The notes under the pieces: model-generated
The model's input: the letters and a program-made list of their open reading frames with translations, nothing else
Told to the model about the DNA's origin: nothing
Database searches by the model: none
Program-made: the position numbers and the translations under genes
In this document: positions 43,401 through 51,962 of the stretch, piece after piece
Numbering within the stretch: the stretch's first letter is position 1
How the letters are laid out: each line of letters opens with the position of its first letter
Source: Hymenobacter sp. HSC-4F20
GTDB taxonomy: Bacteria; Bacteroidota; Bacteroidia; Cytophagales; Hymenobacteraceae
DNA length: 64,000 nucleotides
Assembly (NCBI RefSeq): GCF_019599275.1
Contig: NZ_JAHZTD010000003.1
Location: 434,001-498,000 of the forward strand
Reading direction: 5' to 3'

Positions 43401-43568
43401 CGAGTACGCATCTTCGTACAGGCCCAGAACGTGGCCACCTTTACTAAGTACAAAGGGGTAGATCCAGAGGTGAATACCAACTTCACCACCAACACCCAAA
43501 TTGGTGTTGACTACAACAGTAACCCCCAACAGCGAGTGTTTACGGGTGGTCTAAACGTTGCCTTCTAA
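40422..43568 (+). CDS. SusC/RagA-type TonB-dependent outer-membrane receptor
   Basis: 1048 residues from ATG 40422 (signal MKKSLLLSPLVVLALTSQGAWAQ). Carboxypeptidase-regulatory-like domain (about 25-100, ISGRVTDRATGEGLPGVTVLLKG), TonB-box/plug entry LSEVVVTGYGTQERRDLTGSI, plug with IQIRGTNSISSGTYPLVVVDGQPI and the SusC signature ATAIYGSRAANGVILITTKRG, then a 22-strand barrel ending in an aromatic residue (GGLNVAF). It imports oligomers captured with its SusD partner, 20 bp downstream. No sugar enzymes, anti-sigma factor or sensor lie next to it, so the ligand is open. Codon use is richer in A/T-ending codons than the flanking genes. Confidence 0.95.
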   Translation: MKKSLLLSPLVVLALTSQGAWAQTRSISGRVTDRATGEGLPGVTVLLKGSTNGVSTNSDGTYTLTVPTTGGALVFSSVGYIPLERPIGTDNTLDIGLASDTKTLSEVVVTGYGTQERRDLTGSITTVQGEAIANLATPSFAQQLAGRSAGVNVQTPSGLLGQQPRIQIRGTNSISSGTYPLVVVDGQPIFTGNTSAFANGSNPLADINPSDIESYEVLKDGSATAIYGSRAANGVILITTKRGREGKAVVTYDTYLGVAKTLKRYDVLGAEDFITISNEKDRNAGGAGTIAAPLLENGNLVRTDWQDEIFRTGFQQNHVVSVSGASAKTNYYFSGGFTDQTGVIKSNELQRLSFRSNIDTEVKKWLRVGLSLGLTRTRTFGLNTSVNGLSGNVAGALSLFPNVPARNPDGTPYVNAAGIIGQGNNTSGIAFNYPNILFPLENNIYRSISYRILGSGYLEAEPVKNLRLRTSLSTDSQLQDDFQFLDPRQGDGRGVNGSVYQLFGPSIRWNWVNTATYSNVIGEDHKINAVVGTEYQKTTTSYFSANGTGISDRTLGENGIISSTLATPSLGGDFLENGLQSYFGRLNYSLKDRYLLSFTLRSDALSSLPADNRRGLFPGGSIGWRVSEEPFFKGLGLSSVVTDFKLRASYARVGNVDIGYFPYVGAYSPAQYASQAGIAYGRFGNDQLKWETSKKTDFGVDLGFFGGRVNLNVDYYKNNVDDLILGVRTPLSLGVPNNRYNDNIGSLYNKGFEFTLTTENIRKDNFTWTTNFNLSTNKNEITALNNNEDIIETYNITRVGESIGALFGYDYVGVNRANGNPIYRKADGVTLVQGSTAASGATQGRYYLYDAANPNAALVAANERTLTVADKKILGRTNPKIFGGFGNTVSYMGFDLDVFFRYNFGNKIMNVTRQQLLRTDFLNNGTEILGRWQSPENPGDGQTPRLASGTSAFVNQDNNASTRFVESGDFVRLQNITLGYTIPTRFVTPINLSRVRIFVQAQNVATFTKYKGVDPEVNTNFTTNTQIGVDYNSNPQQRVFTGGLNVAF

Positions 43569-43588
43569 CTCTCGCTTTCGCTGCAATC

Positions 43589-45253
43589 ATGAAAAATTTT
43601 CTAACTGTGTTTGCTCCTAGTCGTCAGCGCGTGTTGGCGTTGGCCTTCCTTTCTACCCTAGGGCTCAGCTCATGTGAGGTCACGGATCTGCAACCCAAGA
43701 ATCAGCTATCCGAAGCCGCTGTCTACAATGATCCTGCCCGTATTGCACTAGCTGTGGCTGGTGTGTATAACGCCGCTCAATCGGGTTTCTATGATCCGCT
43801 GAATGGTAGTGCACTGGCCGTACGGGGCTATCCTTTCGGGGCAGCCGCCAACGCGCTGGATGATGCCCGCGGGGAAGACGTTTCGGACATGGCGGGTTTC
43901 TTTGGTATTGTTTTTCAAAACCAGATAACCCCATCTAGCCCGAATGTCGTGAACATGTGGTCGAACTGCTACGCAGTAATCAACCAAGCTAACGTTACGA
44001 TTGAAGGCGTACGCCAAGCCGCCGCTGCCGGCGTTATTACCGCCGCTGAGGCCCAAGTATATGAAGGAGAGCTTCGCTTTTTGCGGGCCCTCTCTCATCA
44101 TGAGCTGGTTATCCATTTTTCGCGGCCGTACACTGACAAGAATGGATCTAACCCAGGCGTACCCTACCGGGAAGTGGCAGCCAACACCATTGCTGGCATA
44201 ACTACCGGCCGCGAAGTAGGTCGTGGCACGGTGGCTGAGGTGTATACCAAGATGCTGGCTGACTTGGACTTTGCGGAAAGCAACCTGCCGGCTACTCGTA
44301 CCATTAGCGGAGCTGCCGCTCCTTCTGTGACGCGTGCTACCAAAGGAGCAGCCATCGCACTCAAACAGCGGCTGCGGCTGCACCAGGCTAACTGGACTGC
44401 GGCCGTGGCCGAGGGGAACAAGCTCATTTCAGGTACCAGCGCTCCTTTCACGAGCCCTATCGGAAACTACGCATTAGCTGCTACCCAGCGTGCTGCCTTC
44501 CCCGGTGGCACTGGCGTAACTGCTGAAAACGTGTTTTCTGTTGAAAACCGCTCTGATGACAATCCGGGCGTAAACGGTGCGTTGGCAAACGTTTATGGTT
44601 CGTCGGCTACTCCAGCCAACGGCGGTATTAACGGCCGTGCACTTCTGGCAGTAAGCCCGAACCTGTACAATGCTCCTTTCTTCACTTGCGGCGACCTGCG
44701 CCGTACGGCGATGATGCAGCAGGACGGGGTTCGTCCGGCTTATGTACTTCGCAAGTACACCGACGCAGCTACCAGCTCCGACTTTGCACCCATCATTCGC
44801 TACGCTGAAGTACTGTTGAACCAGGCTGAAGCCATCGCCCGCGCTGGTACTAACGATGCCTTGGCCTTGCAACTGCTAAACGCCGTTCGTAACCGCTCGG
44901 TTACTACTGCTGCCGACCAGTATGCTGCCGGCTCCCTTACTGGAACTGCGTTGATCCGTGCTATTCTTGACGAGCGCCGTATTGAGTTCGTGGGGGAAGG
45001 CAAGCGGTGGGGAGATATTTCTCGTCTGTCGCCGGATCCGACGTACAGCCCAGGCGGTATTCCTGCCAAATTCAGTGGCCTAGTTTCAGGTCAGGTAACG
45101 TTGGCACGGTATGCGTGCAACAATACTACTGTTCTGGCAACACCTTCAGTAACCGCTGTACCCTATAGCAGCACTTTGTTCCTGTGGCCCATCCCGGCCA
45201 TTGAAGTAGCTAACAACCCGACGCTGGCAAGCCAGCAGAACCCTGGCTACTAG
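43589..45253 (+). CDS. SusD/RagB-type nutrient-binding lipoprotein
   Basis: 554 residues with lipobox LSSC (Cys29). SusD-like TPR-rich fold: LQPKNQLSEAAVYNDPARIALAVAGVYNA at the N-terminus, EGELRFLRALSHHELVIHFSRPYT, and the C-terminal RYAEVLLNQAEAIARAG, RRIEFVGEGKRWGDISR and LFLWPIPAIEVANNPTL, all family landmarks. It forms the lid over the SusC barrel. Same slightly AT-richer codon use as the SusC gene, and a shared strong terminator, so the pair is one transcription unit. Confidence 0.95.
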   Translation: MKNFLTVFAPSRQRVLALAFLSTLGLSSCEVTDLQPKNQLSEAAVYNDPARIALAVAGVYNAAQSGFYDPLNGSALAVRGYPFGAAANALDDARGEDVSDMAGFFGIVFQNQITPSSPNVVNMWSNCYAVINQANVTIEGVRQAAAAGVITAAEAQVYEGELRFLRALSHHELVIHFSRPYTDKNGSNPGVPYREVAANTIAGITTGREVGRGTVAEVYTKMLADLDFAESNLPATRTISGAAAPSVTRATKGAAIALKQRLRLHQANWTAAVAEGNKLISGTSAPFTSPIGNYALAATQRAAFPGGTGVTAENVFSVENRSDDNPGVNGALANVYGSSATPANGGINGRALLAVSPNLYNAPFFTCGDLRRTAMMQQDGVRPAYVLRKYTDAATSSDFAPIIRYAEVLLNQAEAIARAGTNDALALQLLNAVRNRSVTTAADQYAAGSLTGTALIRAILDERRIEFVGEGKRWGDISRLSPDPTYSPGGIPAKFSGLVSGQVTLARYACNNTTVLATPSVTAVPYSSTLFLWPIPAIEVANNPTLASQQNPGY

Positions 45254-45267
45254 TACTTAGGAGAGCT

Positions 45268-45313
45268 AAAACATAAAAAGCCTGACTGGAATCAGTCAGG
45301 CTTTTTATGTTTT
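45268..45313. terminator. Terminator of the SusC/SusD unit
   Basis: 20-bp perfect arms (45268-45287 and 45294-45313) with a 6-nt loop and A/T-rich ends on both sides. It can also serve the convergent GluQ-RS gene. Confidence 0.92.
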
Positions 45314-45357
45314 GGAGAGCCGCACCTGCATACTGCTCACAATGAGGCGTAGCAGAT

Positions 45358-46272
45358 TCAGGATAGAAGTTCTTGTAACATAGAGGGCAATGCATCAGCA
45401 GCTTCTGATGGCAGCGCCAGCAGTTGCGCTACCGCCTGATACACTATTTGCGGCGAGCTGGCCTCGTCCACAACGCCGCGCTGCTTACCGCTTTGCGTCG
45501 ACTTGGAAAGCTTTTGTCCAGTAGCATCCAGCACCAAACCATGATGCAGAAACTGGGTAGAGGTGAATCTCTCCTGATTGGGCAGGTAGCCAGCCAGCCA
45601 GAGTTGCGCAGCCGTACTGGGTAGCAAATCCTGGCCGCGCACTATTAGCGTTATCCCTAGCCGCACGTCATCTATCACCGAAGCAACCTGATATGCGGCA
45701 GCACCATTCTTTTTGCGTACCACAAAATCGCCGAGCACCTCCGCCAAAGAAAGCCGTAGGGCCTGCTGAGCTATATCTTGAATATAGACCTGCGTACTAG
45801 CTGGCACGTGGGCCCGCCAGGCGGTATCCGGGGCTTCGAAAGGTAAGCTCCGGAAACAGCACGTGCCGGGGTAGCGGCCATCGGGAAGGGTGTGGCTAGC
45901 CAGCGCCGAGCGGGAGCAGTTGCAAGCGTAGAATACGCTCGGATGCGTCGTACGGGCGGCCTGCAGCACTGCCTCGTAGTCGGGAAGAAAGTGGCGCTGG
46001 GAAAAGTGGCGCTCAAAGTCATCCGGGCCCGTGGGGCCGTGGTCATAATCAAGCCCCAACCACTCAAGAGTTCGGAAGATATTCTCCAGGTAGGCGGGCC
46101 GGAACCGGGCCCGATCCAGGTCATCGATGCGCAGGTGTAGGGTGCCGCCGGCGCGGCGCGTGAGCAGCCACGTTAGGGTAAAGTTGATAGCGTTGCCCAA
46201 GTGCAGAAAGCCGCTGGGCGTAGGCGCCAGGCGCGAGACAACGGGGACAAGCGGCAGCTGAAACAGCATCAT
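45358..46272 (-). CDS. gluQ: Glutamyl-Q tRNA(Asp) synthetase
   Basis: 304 residues. Truncated glutamyl-tRNA-synthetase lacking the anticodon-binding domain. Class I motifs: RLAPTPSGFLHLGN (HIGH-type, as HLGN) and KLSKS (KMSKS-type). Cysteine cluster CNCSR...CC for zinc, and RIDDLDRAR. Such paralogues attach glutamate to queuosine in tRNA(Asp) rather than to tRNA(Glu). Two adjacent ATGs at the start are equally possible. A discriminating GlnRS/GluRS with full length is not possible at this size. Confidence 0.88.
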   Translation of the reverse strand: MMLFQLPLVPVVSRLAPTPSGFLHLGNAINFTLTWLLTRRAGGTLHLRIDDLDRARFRPAYLENIFRTLEWLGLDYDHGPTGPDDFERHFSQRHFLPDYEAVLQAARTTHPSVFYACNCSRSALASHTLPDGRYPGTCCFRSLPFEAPDTAWRAHVPASTQVYIQDIAQQALRLSLAEVLGDFVVRKKNGAAAYQVASVIDDVRLGITLIVRGQDLLPSTAAQLWLAGYLPNQERFTSTQFLHHGLVLDATGQKLSKSTQSGKQRGVVDEASSPQIVYQAVAQLLALPSEAADALPSMLQELLS

Positions 46273-46429
46273 AACGGCGACAAGGTACTACCTCACTCCC
46301 ATTCCTGAAGCCTATGCCAGCCACGAACCCCATGCCGGTTGCAACTCCGCACACCCGCTGTTTGGTTGACTTTTGCTCCGGAGGGCGTCCTCTTCTGCCT
46401 GTTCTTTGGCAAGCGCCTTGCGCGTATGC

Positions 46430-46774
46430 CTACCCCGCTTTGCTTTGGATAACTGCTTTGTTCTGCTCACCCCACACCTGAATGGCTTCAACTACCGGTA
46501 GCAGGCTCCGGCCGCATTCAGTCAAAGAATACTCCACGGTGGGCGGCACAGTGGCGTAGGCCTCGCGCCGTACAATGCCGTGCGCTTCCAGCAGCTTTAG
46601 CTCCTTCACCAACATGCGGGCCGTGATGCCGGCTACGTCGCGCTCCAACTCCTTGAAGCGTAGCTTCCGGTGCAGCAGTAAACTATGAATGATGGCAAAT
46701 TTCCATTTGCCTTCCAGCACATCCAGCGTCTGCCGAAATGCGCACTGCGGAAATTCTTTTGCTCGCGTAGCCAT
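46430..46774 (-). CDS. HxlR-family transcriptional regulator
   Basis: 114 residues from ATG 46774 (MATRAKEFPQCAFRQTL); the frame upstream to 46843 crosses the operator region. Winged helix typical of HxlR: GKWKFAIIHSLLLHRKLRFKELERDVAGITARMLVKELKLLEAHGIVRREAYATVPPTVEYSLTECGRSLLPV. The N-terminal Cys10, in the position of the redox-sensing Cys of YodB-like members, suggests sensing of quinones or electrophiles. It is divergent from the pirin operon, with palindromes between. Confidence 0.9.
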   Translation of the reverse strand: MATRAKEFPQCAFRQTLDVLEGKWKFAIIHSLLLHRKLRFKELERDVAGITARMLVKELKLLEAHGIVRREAYATVPPTVEYSLTECGRSLLPVVEAIQVWGEQNKAVIQSKAG

Positions 46775-46788
46775 TGTATCTGCCTGAT

Positions 46789-46835
46789 TATCAATAAAAG
46801 TTACACATAGGATATTGATATACATCTGTGTAACT
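46789..46835. promoter_or_regulatory. Interlaced palindromes between hxlR-type gene and pirin operon
   Basis: AGTTACACA (46799-46807) pairs with TGTGTAACT (46827-46835), and TATCAATA (46789-46796) with TATTGATA (46813-46820). Strongly AT-rich. Immediately upstream of the HxlR gene, so a good candidate for its own operator. Confidence 0.55.
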
Positions 46836-46873
46836 ACTTGCAAATGTATAGCAAGAGGTGAATCTTTGACCTA

Positions 46874-46898
46874 CAATCTATGTATGTACATATGATTG
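46874..46898. promoter_or_regulatory. Second palindrome ahead of the pirin gene
   Basis: CAATC, ATGTA, TACAT and GATTG are arranged symmetrically around TG, giving a core with GTAC as in some HxlR-family sites. It lies 33 bp before the pirin ATG. Confidence 0.45.
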
Positions 46899-46930
46899 CA
46901 GGTTACAACTCATCTTTCAGCAATACCATC

Positions 46931-47644
46931 ATGCAAACTCTGCTTCATACGGCGGCTTCGCGCGGCCACGCCAACCACGGCTGGTTGAATTCTTACCATA
47001 CCTTCAGCTTTGCGGGCTACCACAACCCGGAGCGGGTGCATTTTGGGGTGCTGCGCGTACTCAACGATGATACCGTGGCCGGTGGCATGGGCTTCGGCAC
47101 CCACCCTCACGACAACATGGAAATCATCAGCATTCCGCTTTCCGGGACGCTGGAGCACAAGGACAGTGCCGGCAACCACGGCATTATCCGCAGCGGCGAC
47201 GTGCAGGTGATGAGCGCCGGCACTGGTATTGCCCATAGCGAGAAAAACCACAGCCAGCACGAGGAAGTAAAATTCCTGCAGATCTGGGTGTTTCCCAACA
47301 AGCGTAACGTGTCACCCCGCTACGACCAGCAGACGTTCCGAGTCGAGGACCGCCACAATCAGTTCCAGCAGGTTCTCTCACCCAACCCCGAGGATGCTGG
47401 CGTCTGGATTCACCAGGACGCGTGGTTTCATCTGGCCGATTTTGACGCTGACTTCTCTACCACGTATCAAGTAAAAAAGCCCGGTAATGGCGTGTACGCC
47501 TTTGTGCTGGAAGGCGACGTAACCGTGGCGGGTCAGCCCTTGCACCGCCGCGACGGGTTTGGCATCTGGGACGCAGAGAGCTTCACGGTGCAGGCTGATT
47601 CCAAGGCCCGTTTGCTGCTAATGGAAGTGCCCATGACGGTGTAA
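46931..47644 (+). CDS. Pirin family protein (first copy)
   Basis: 237 residues from ATG 46931; the longer frame from 46880 is not needed. Bicupin with the N-terminal metal site intact: GFGTHPHDNMEIIS (two His) and AGTGIAHSEKNH (third His, Glu). Closest in layout to E. coli YhhW, an iron- or cadmium-binding bicupin with quercetin dioxygenase activity in vitro. Position directly opposite an HxlR-type regulator suggests response to electrophiles or aromatic compounds. Confidence 0.92.
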   Translation: MQTLLHTAASRGHANHGWLNSYHTFSFAGYHNPERVHFGVLRVLNDDTVAGGMGFGTHPHDNMEIISIPLSGTLEHKDSAGNHGIIRSGDVQVMSAGTGIAHSEKNHSQHEEVKFLQIWVFPNKRNVSPRYDQQTFRVEDRHNQFQQVLSPNPEDAGVWIHQDAWFHLADFDADFSTTYQVKKPGNGVYAFVLEGDVTVAGQPLHRRDGFGIWDAESFTVQADSKARLLLMEVPMTV

Positions 47645-47826
47645 TTTATTGGTTGCCAACTGGCCCGCCTGCTCCAACGACGAAAAGCATGCGTTGGCCG
47701 ACTTGCTGCCGGGCTTCCAGTTTTAGCCTCTACTTTTACCTTCACACACCTGATTTTTTGCCTGCTTCCTGCCCTTTGTGATGCCTTGGCTTAAACAAAG
47801 GCGGGAAGTATGGTTTTACAGCTACT

Positions 47827-48405
47827 ATGAAACATGCTCCCACTTCCTTTCCGGTTCAGGAAAGTATTCGCAAACGCTGGAGCCCCCGGGCCTTTGCCAG
47901 CTACCCCGTAGCCCCTGAAACGCTGCAACAGGTGTTTGAAGCTGCTTCTTGGGCAGCTAGCGCCATGAACGAACAGCCCTGGCGCTACATCTATGCTCAT
48001 CATGCCGACCAGGAAACCTTTCAGAAGATGGTGGACTGCCTGCTGCCGGGCAACCAGCCCTGGGCCAAACATGCGCCTGTACTGATATTGGCTCTGGCCA
48101 AAACGCACTACGACAATGGCAACCCAAACGGCGCCGCCCTGCACGACGTAGGCCTAGCCAACGGCAACCTGATTCTGGAAGCCACCGCCCTGGGCCTGCA
48201 CGGCCATTTCATGGGCGGGTTTGACGTAGCCAAGACCCGCGAAGTATTCCAGCTGCCCGAAACGCTGCAACCCGTTGTATTCATTGCTCTGGGCTACGCA
48301 GGAGCCGCCGAACAACTGGAAGAACCCTTTCTGAGCCGGGAAAAAGCGCCGCGTCAGCGCAAGCCGCTGACTGAAATTGTGTTCCACCAACATCTGCCAG
48401 CGTAA
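47827..48405 (+). CDS. Nitroreductase-family flavoprotein
   Basis: 192 residues. FMN-binding nitroreductase fold: IRKRWSPRAFASYPV (phosphate-binding RxSxR), AASWAASAMNEQPWRYIYA, NLILEATALGLHGHFMGGF. Reduces quinones, nitroaromatics or similar with NAD(P)H, probably as a dimer. Only 3 bp separate it from the second pirin gene, so the two are co-translated, and 180 bp separate it from the first pirin gene. Confidence 0.92.
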   Translation: MKHAPTSFPVQESIRKRWSPRAFASYPVAPETLQQVFEAASWAASAMNEQPWRYIYAHHADQETFQKMVDCLLPGNQPWAKHAPVLILALAKTHYDNGNPNGAALHDVGLANGNLILEATALGLHGHFMGGFDVAKTREVFQLPETLQPVVFIALGYAGAAEQLEEPFLSREKAPRQRKPLTEIVFHQHLPA

Positions 48406-48408
48406 GCT

Positions 48409-49119
48409 ATGCCGCACCGCCTCACTCCCGCCGCCGACCGCGGCCTGAAAGACATTGGCTGGCTGCAAAGTCATTTCTCCCTGAGCTTTGGCCCCTACGC
48501 CAACCCTGAGCGAGCAGGCTTCGGGCTGCTGCGCGTCTTTAATGATGATTTTGTAAAGCCAGGTAACGGTTTCGGCCTGCACGCCCACGCCAACATGGAA
48601 ATTATTTCGGTGATGCTGGCGGGGCGCATGAACCACAAGGACTCCCTGGGCTACTCCGAAGAAGTTACCCGGGACTGGGTGCAGATTATGAGCGCCGGCT
48701 CAGGCCTGCGGCACGAGGAGCACAACATTGGGGAAGAGGAAGTCAATTTCCTGCAAATCTGGATTGAGCCCAAGCTGCAAAACGTGACGCCCCGCTACCA
48801 GCGCCGCCACTTTCCGCGGGAAAAGCGGCGCAACCAGCTTACTACCATCGTCAGCAACGAAGAAGGCACGGCGCACTGCTGGATCAACCAGAACGCCAAG
48901 CTCAGTTTAGGCCTGTACGACGCGGGACAGACGGTGGAGTACCGGCTTACCCCGCTGAACAAGTGCGTTTTCATCTTCGTGCTAGAAGGCCAGCTAACCG
49001 TGAACGGGCAGTCGGTAGCCCCGCGGGAAAGTCTCGGCCTGTGGGAAACCGACATGGTAACACTTCAGGTAGAAGCAGAAAGCCACTTTCTTGTGATTGA
49101 AGCTCCTATCAACCACTAA
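48409..49119 (+). CDS. Pirin family protein (second copy)
   Basis: 236 residues. Second bicupin of the operon, related to the copy at 46931 along its length (NPERxxFGxLRVxNDD, NMEIIS, EVNFLQIW). Metal site reads GFGLHAHANMEIIS and SGLRHEEHNIGEEE, with both His of the first motif and a His/Glu set in the second present. The difference between the copies (SEKNHSQHEE versus HEEHNIGEEE) may tune the metal or substrate. Confidence 0.9.
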   Translation: MPHRLTPAADRGLKDIGWLQSHFSLSFGPYANPERAGFGLLRVFNDDFVKPGNGFGLHAHANMEIISVMLAGRMNHKDSLGYSEEVTRDWVQIMSAGSGLRHEEHNIGEEEVNFLQIWIEPKLQNVTPRYQRRHFPREKRRNQLTTIVSNEEGTAHCWINQNAKLSLGLYDAGQTVEYRLTPLNKCVFIFVLEGQLTVNGQSVAPRESLGLWETDMVTLQVEAESHFLVIEAPINH

Positions 49120-49158
49120 GCGAATACGACCCTGGTAGTCGGGCCTGGATGCCTTCCG

Positions 49159-49197
49159 AAGCAGCACGCCTTTGCCAAAGGCAAAGGCGTGCTGCTT
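49159..49197 (+). terminator. Terminator of the pirin operon
   Basis: 18-bp perfect arms (49159-49176 and 49180-49197) with a 3-nt loop. The T-tract is short. Confidence 0.8.
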
Positions 49198-49318
49198 TCA
49201 GCCCTACCTGGTGGGACGCACCTGTGGCGGATAACTCGGGGCTAAGTAGGACATCTTCTAGAAAATTTGCCGGATTGTACCGTCCTTTGTGGTAATTTTC
49301 TGGTGCATACCTTTTTCT

Positions 49319-51760
49319 ATGAAACTACTTCGACTCACAGTAGCGCTGTGCATAGGGGCAACGAGCATGGCTACGGCGCAGGACCTGCCCTACCAAATGC
49401 CCCCGCGGGCTATTGCTATGTTGGCGGAAGCCGCGCCTACCCCGCGCGTAAGCTTCTCCTCGAACGGGCAATGGATGCTGCTTATGGACGTGCGCGACAT
49501 GCCGCCCATTGCGGAGCTTAGCCAGCCTGAGTTGCGCCTAGCCGGCCTGCGCATCAACCCGCGTACGAATGGCCCGAGCCGGGCAGCGTACGTTACCTCC
49601 CTACGGCTGCGGCGCCTGCCAGATGGCAAGGAGTTGCTCATCACCGGCCTGCCTGCCAACGCCCGCATCAGCGACGTGCAGTGGTCGCCGGATAACAGTA
49701 AGGTCGCCTTCACCCACACCACCAACAACCACGTGGAGCTGTGGATTGCGGATGTAGCCTCCGCCTCGGCCCGGCTAGTGCCCAACCTGTTTCTGAACGC
49801 GGTGTTCGGCACCCCCTTCGAGTGGGTATCCGACAACAAAACTATTATCGCCCGGGCCATTGTAGGAGGCCGCGGCGAGGCTCCCAGCCCCACAGAAGCC
49901 CCCAAAGGTCCGGCAATTCAGCAAAACATTGGGCGCACGGCCGCGGCCCGCACCTACCAAGATTTGCTGAAGAGCCCCGTGGATGAGCGGTTGTTCGACT
50001 ACTATGCCCTCTCGCAGGTAGTAAAGGTAGGCCTAGACGGCCGAATGGCGCCGCTGGGGCAGCCCGGCATGATTCAGGAGGCTACTCCCTCGCCGAGCGG
50101 GCGCTATGTGCTGGTGCGCACCCGGCACCGCCCTTACTCCTATACTCTGCCGGTCAGCAGCTTCCCCCAGCGAGTAGAAGTACTGAACCTGGAAGGGCTG
50201 GTAGTGAAGGAAATGGCTGAACTGCCGCTAGCCGACAACGTGCCCACCAGCTTTGATGCCGTGCCCACCGGGCCGCGTAACTTCGGCTGGCGAGAAGACG
50301 CACCCAATACACTGTTCTGGGTGGAAGCCCAGGACGGGGGCAACCCCAAAACCGAAGCGGCCGTGCGCGACAAGATTTTTGTGGTGGGCTCTCCCTTCGA
50401 CGGGCAGCCCCAGGAGTTGGCCTCCCTGCCCTTGCGCTTCCGCGACATTCACTGGGGCACCGATAAGCTGGCCCTGATAGAAGGCTACCGCTGGGCTGAC
50501 CGCAAAGAAACCACCTGGACCCTGGACCTGACGGTGAAGACCTCGCTCACACCGCTATTTGAGCGCTCCTCCCAGGACACTTATACTGACCCTGGCACGC
50601 CCTACCTCCACCGCAACGCCCAGGGCCGCCCGGTGCTGGAAACCGACGGCGACGTGGTGTACTTCATCGGAACGGGGGCCTCGCCGGAGGGCGACCGACC
50701 TTTCATCGACGAGCTGAATGTGCGCACCAAGAAGAGCGTGCGCTGGTGGCGCTCCGAGGCGCCGTATTACGAGATGCCGGTAAGCATTCTGGATATTGGC
50801 AAGCGCGTTTTTGTAACCCGCCGGGAGTCGCCGCAGGAGGCGCCCAACTACTTCCTGCGCGATGCCCCGAGCCTGAAAGTAACGCCCCTGACCAAGTTCC
50901 CGAACCCGTACGCCAGCATCGGTAACCTGCAAAAGCAGGTACTCAAATACAAGCGCGCCGACGGCGTGGAGCTGACTGCTAACCTTTACCTTCCTCCCAA
51001 CTACAAGAAAGAAGACGGCCCGCTGCCCACGCTGATGGAGGCCTACCCCGTAGAGTTCAAGGATAAGAAGGATGCCAGCCAGGTGAAAGGCTCGCCCTAC
51101 ACCTTTGCCCGCCTTACCTGGGGCTCGCCGGTGTTCTGGGTAACCCAGGGCTATGCCGTACTGCAAGGCACTAGCATTCCGATTGTGGGTGAGGGCAACA
51201 AAGAACCCAACGACACCTACGTAGAGCAGCTCACGGCTTCGGCCAAAGCCGCCATCGACGAAGGCAAGCGCCTGGGCGTAGTAGACCCCAACCGTGTGGC
51301 GGTAATGGGCCACAGTTACGGAGCGTTCATGACGGCCAACCTGCTGGCCCATACCAACCTGTTCAAAGCAGGCATTGCCCGCAGCGGCGCGTATAACCGT
51401 ACGCTCACACCCTTTGGCTTTCAGGGCGAGGAGCGTACATACTGGCAGGCACCAGAAGTGTACAACGCCATGTCGCCCTTCAACTTCGCCAATAAAATCA
51501 AAGCACCGATTCTGCTGATCCACGGCGAGGCTGACAATAACTCAGGCACGTTCCCGATTCAGAGCGAGCGGTTCTACAACGCGCTGAAAGGCCACGGTGC
51601 CACCGTGCGCTACGTGGTACTACCGGCCGAATCGCATGGCTACGCGGCCCGCGAGTCCATTATGCACATGCTCTGGGAAATGAATACCTGGCTGGACACG
51701 TACGTAAAGAAAGCCTCAACTGCTCCGGCCACGGACGCTACCAAAGCTGACGCTCGCTAA
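49319..51760 (+). CDS. S9D-type prolyl oligopeptidase-family peptidase (glutamyl endopeptidase-like)
   Basis: 813 residues from ATG 49319 (signal MKLLRLTVALCIGATSMATAQ). N-terminal propeller beginning with RVSFSSNGQWMLLMDVRDMPPIAELSQPELRLAGLRINPRTNGPSR, which is typical of the glutamyl endopeptidase-like S9D group, and a C-terminal hydrolase domain with Ser in GHSYGAFM, Asp in HGEADNNSGTFP and His in ESHGY. It is probably periplasmic and cleaves peptides, possibly after glutamate. Followed by a low-complexity Ala/Thr tail. Single gene. Confidence 0.92.
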   Translation: MKLLRLTVALCIGATSMATAQDLPYQMPPRAIAMLAEAAPTPRVSFSSNGQWMLLMDVRDMPPIAELSQPELRLAGLRINPRTNGPSRAAYVTSLRLRRLPDGKELLITGLPANARISDVQWSPDNSKVAFTHTTNNHVELWIADVASASARLVPNLFLNAVFGTPFEWVSDNKTIIARAIVGGRGEAPSPTEAPKGPAIQQNIGRTAAARTYQDLLKSPVDERLFDYYALSQVVKVGLDGRMAPLGQPGMIQEATPSPSGRYVLVRTRHRPYSYTLPVSSFPQRVEVLNLEGLVVKEMAELPLADNVPTSFDAVPTGPRNFGWREDAPNTLFWVEAQDGGNPKTEAAVRDKIFVVGSPFDGQPQELASLPLRFRDIHWGTDKLALIEGYRWADRKETTWTLDLTVKTSLTPLFERSSQDTYTDPGTPYLHRNAQGRPVLETDGDVVYFIGTGASPEGDRPFIDELNVRTKKSVRWWRSEAPYYEMPVSILDIGKRVFVTRRESPQEAPNYFLRDAPSLKVTPLTKFPNPYASIGNLQKQVLKYKRADGVELTANLYLPPNYKKEDGPLPTLMEAYPVEFKDKKDASQVKGSPYTFARLTWGSPVFWVTQGYAVLQGTSIPIVGEGNKEPNDTYVEQLTASAKAAIDEGKRLGVVDPNRVAVMGHSYGAFMTANLLAHTNLFKAGIARSGAYNRTLTPFGFQGEERTYWQAPEVYNAMSPFNFANKIKAPILLIHGEADNNSGTFPIQSERFYNALKGHGATVRYVVLPAESHGYAARESIMHMLWEMNTWLDTYVKKASTAPATDATKADAR

Positions 51761-51789
51761 GCCCTTTCCTGCCTTCTGGTAGCCTTTAT

Positions 51790-51823
51790 TACCCCCGAGC
51801 CAATGGCTCGGGGGTATTTTTTT
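51790..51823 (+). terminator. Terminator of the S9D peptidase gene
   Basis: TACCCCCGAGC and complement (51790-51800, 51806-51816), then TTTTTTTA. Confidence 0.92.
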
Positions 51824-51962
51824 ATAGTTCAGTTCTTATATACCGCCTTACTGATATAAACAATAGCATTTCGTGTAAAATTATGACCACTTTGTAACTC
51901 GGCTTGTAGCGTCGCGTTAGAAGGACAAAACCCATCCTGTTAGGATTTTAACCATAGATGCC

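Noticed and set aside
44584..44598. Near-match to the GCAAACGTTTGC operator (ggcaaacgtttatgg)
   Set aside because: It lies deep inside the SusD-type coding sequence and its right half is not conserved.
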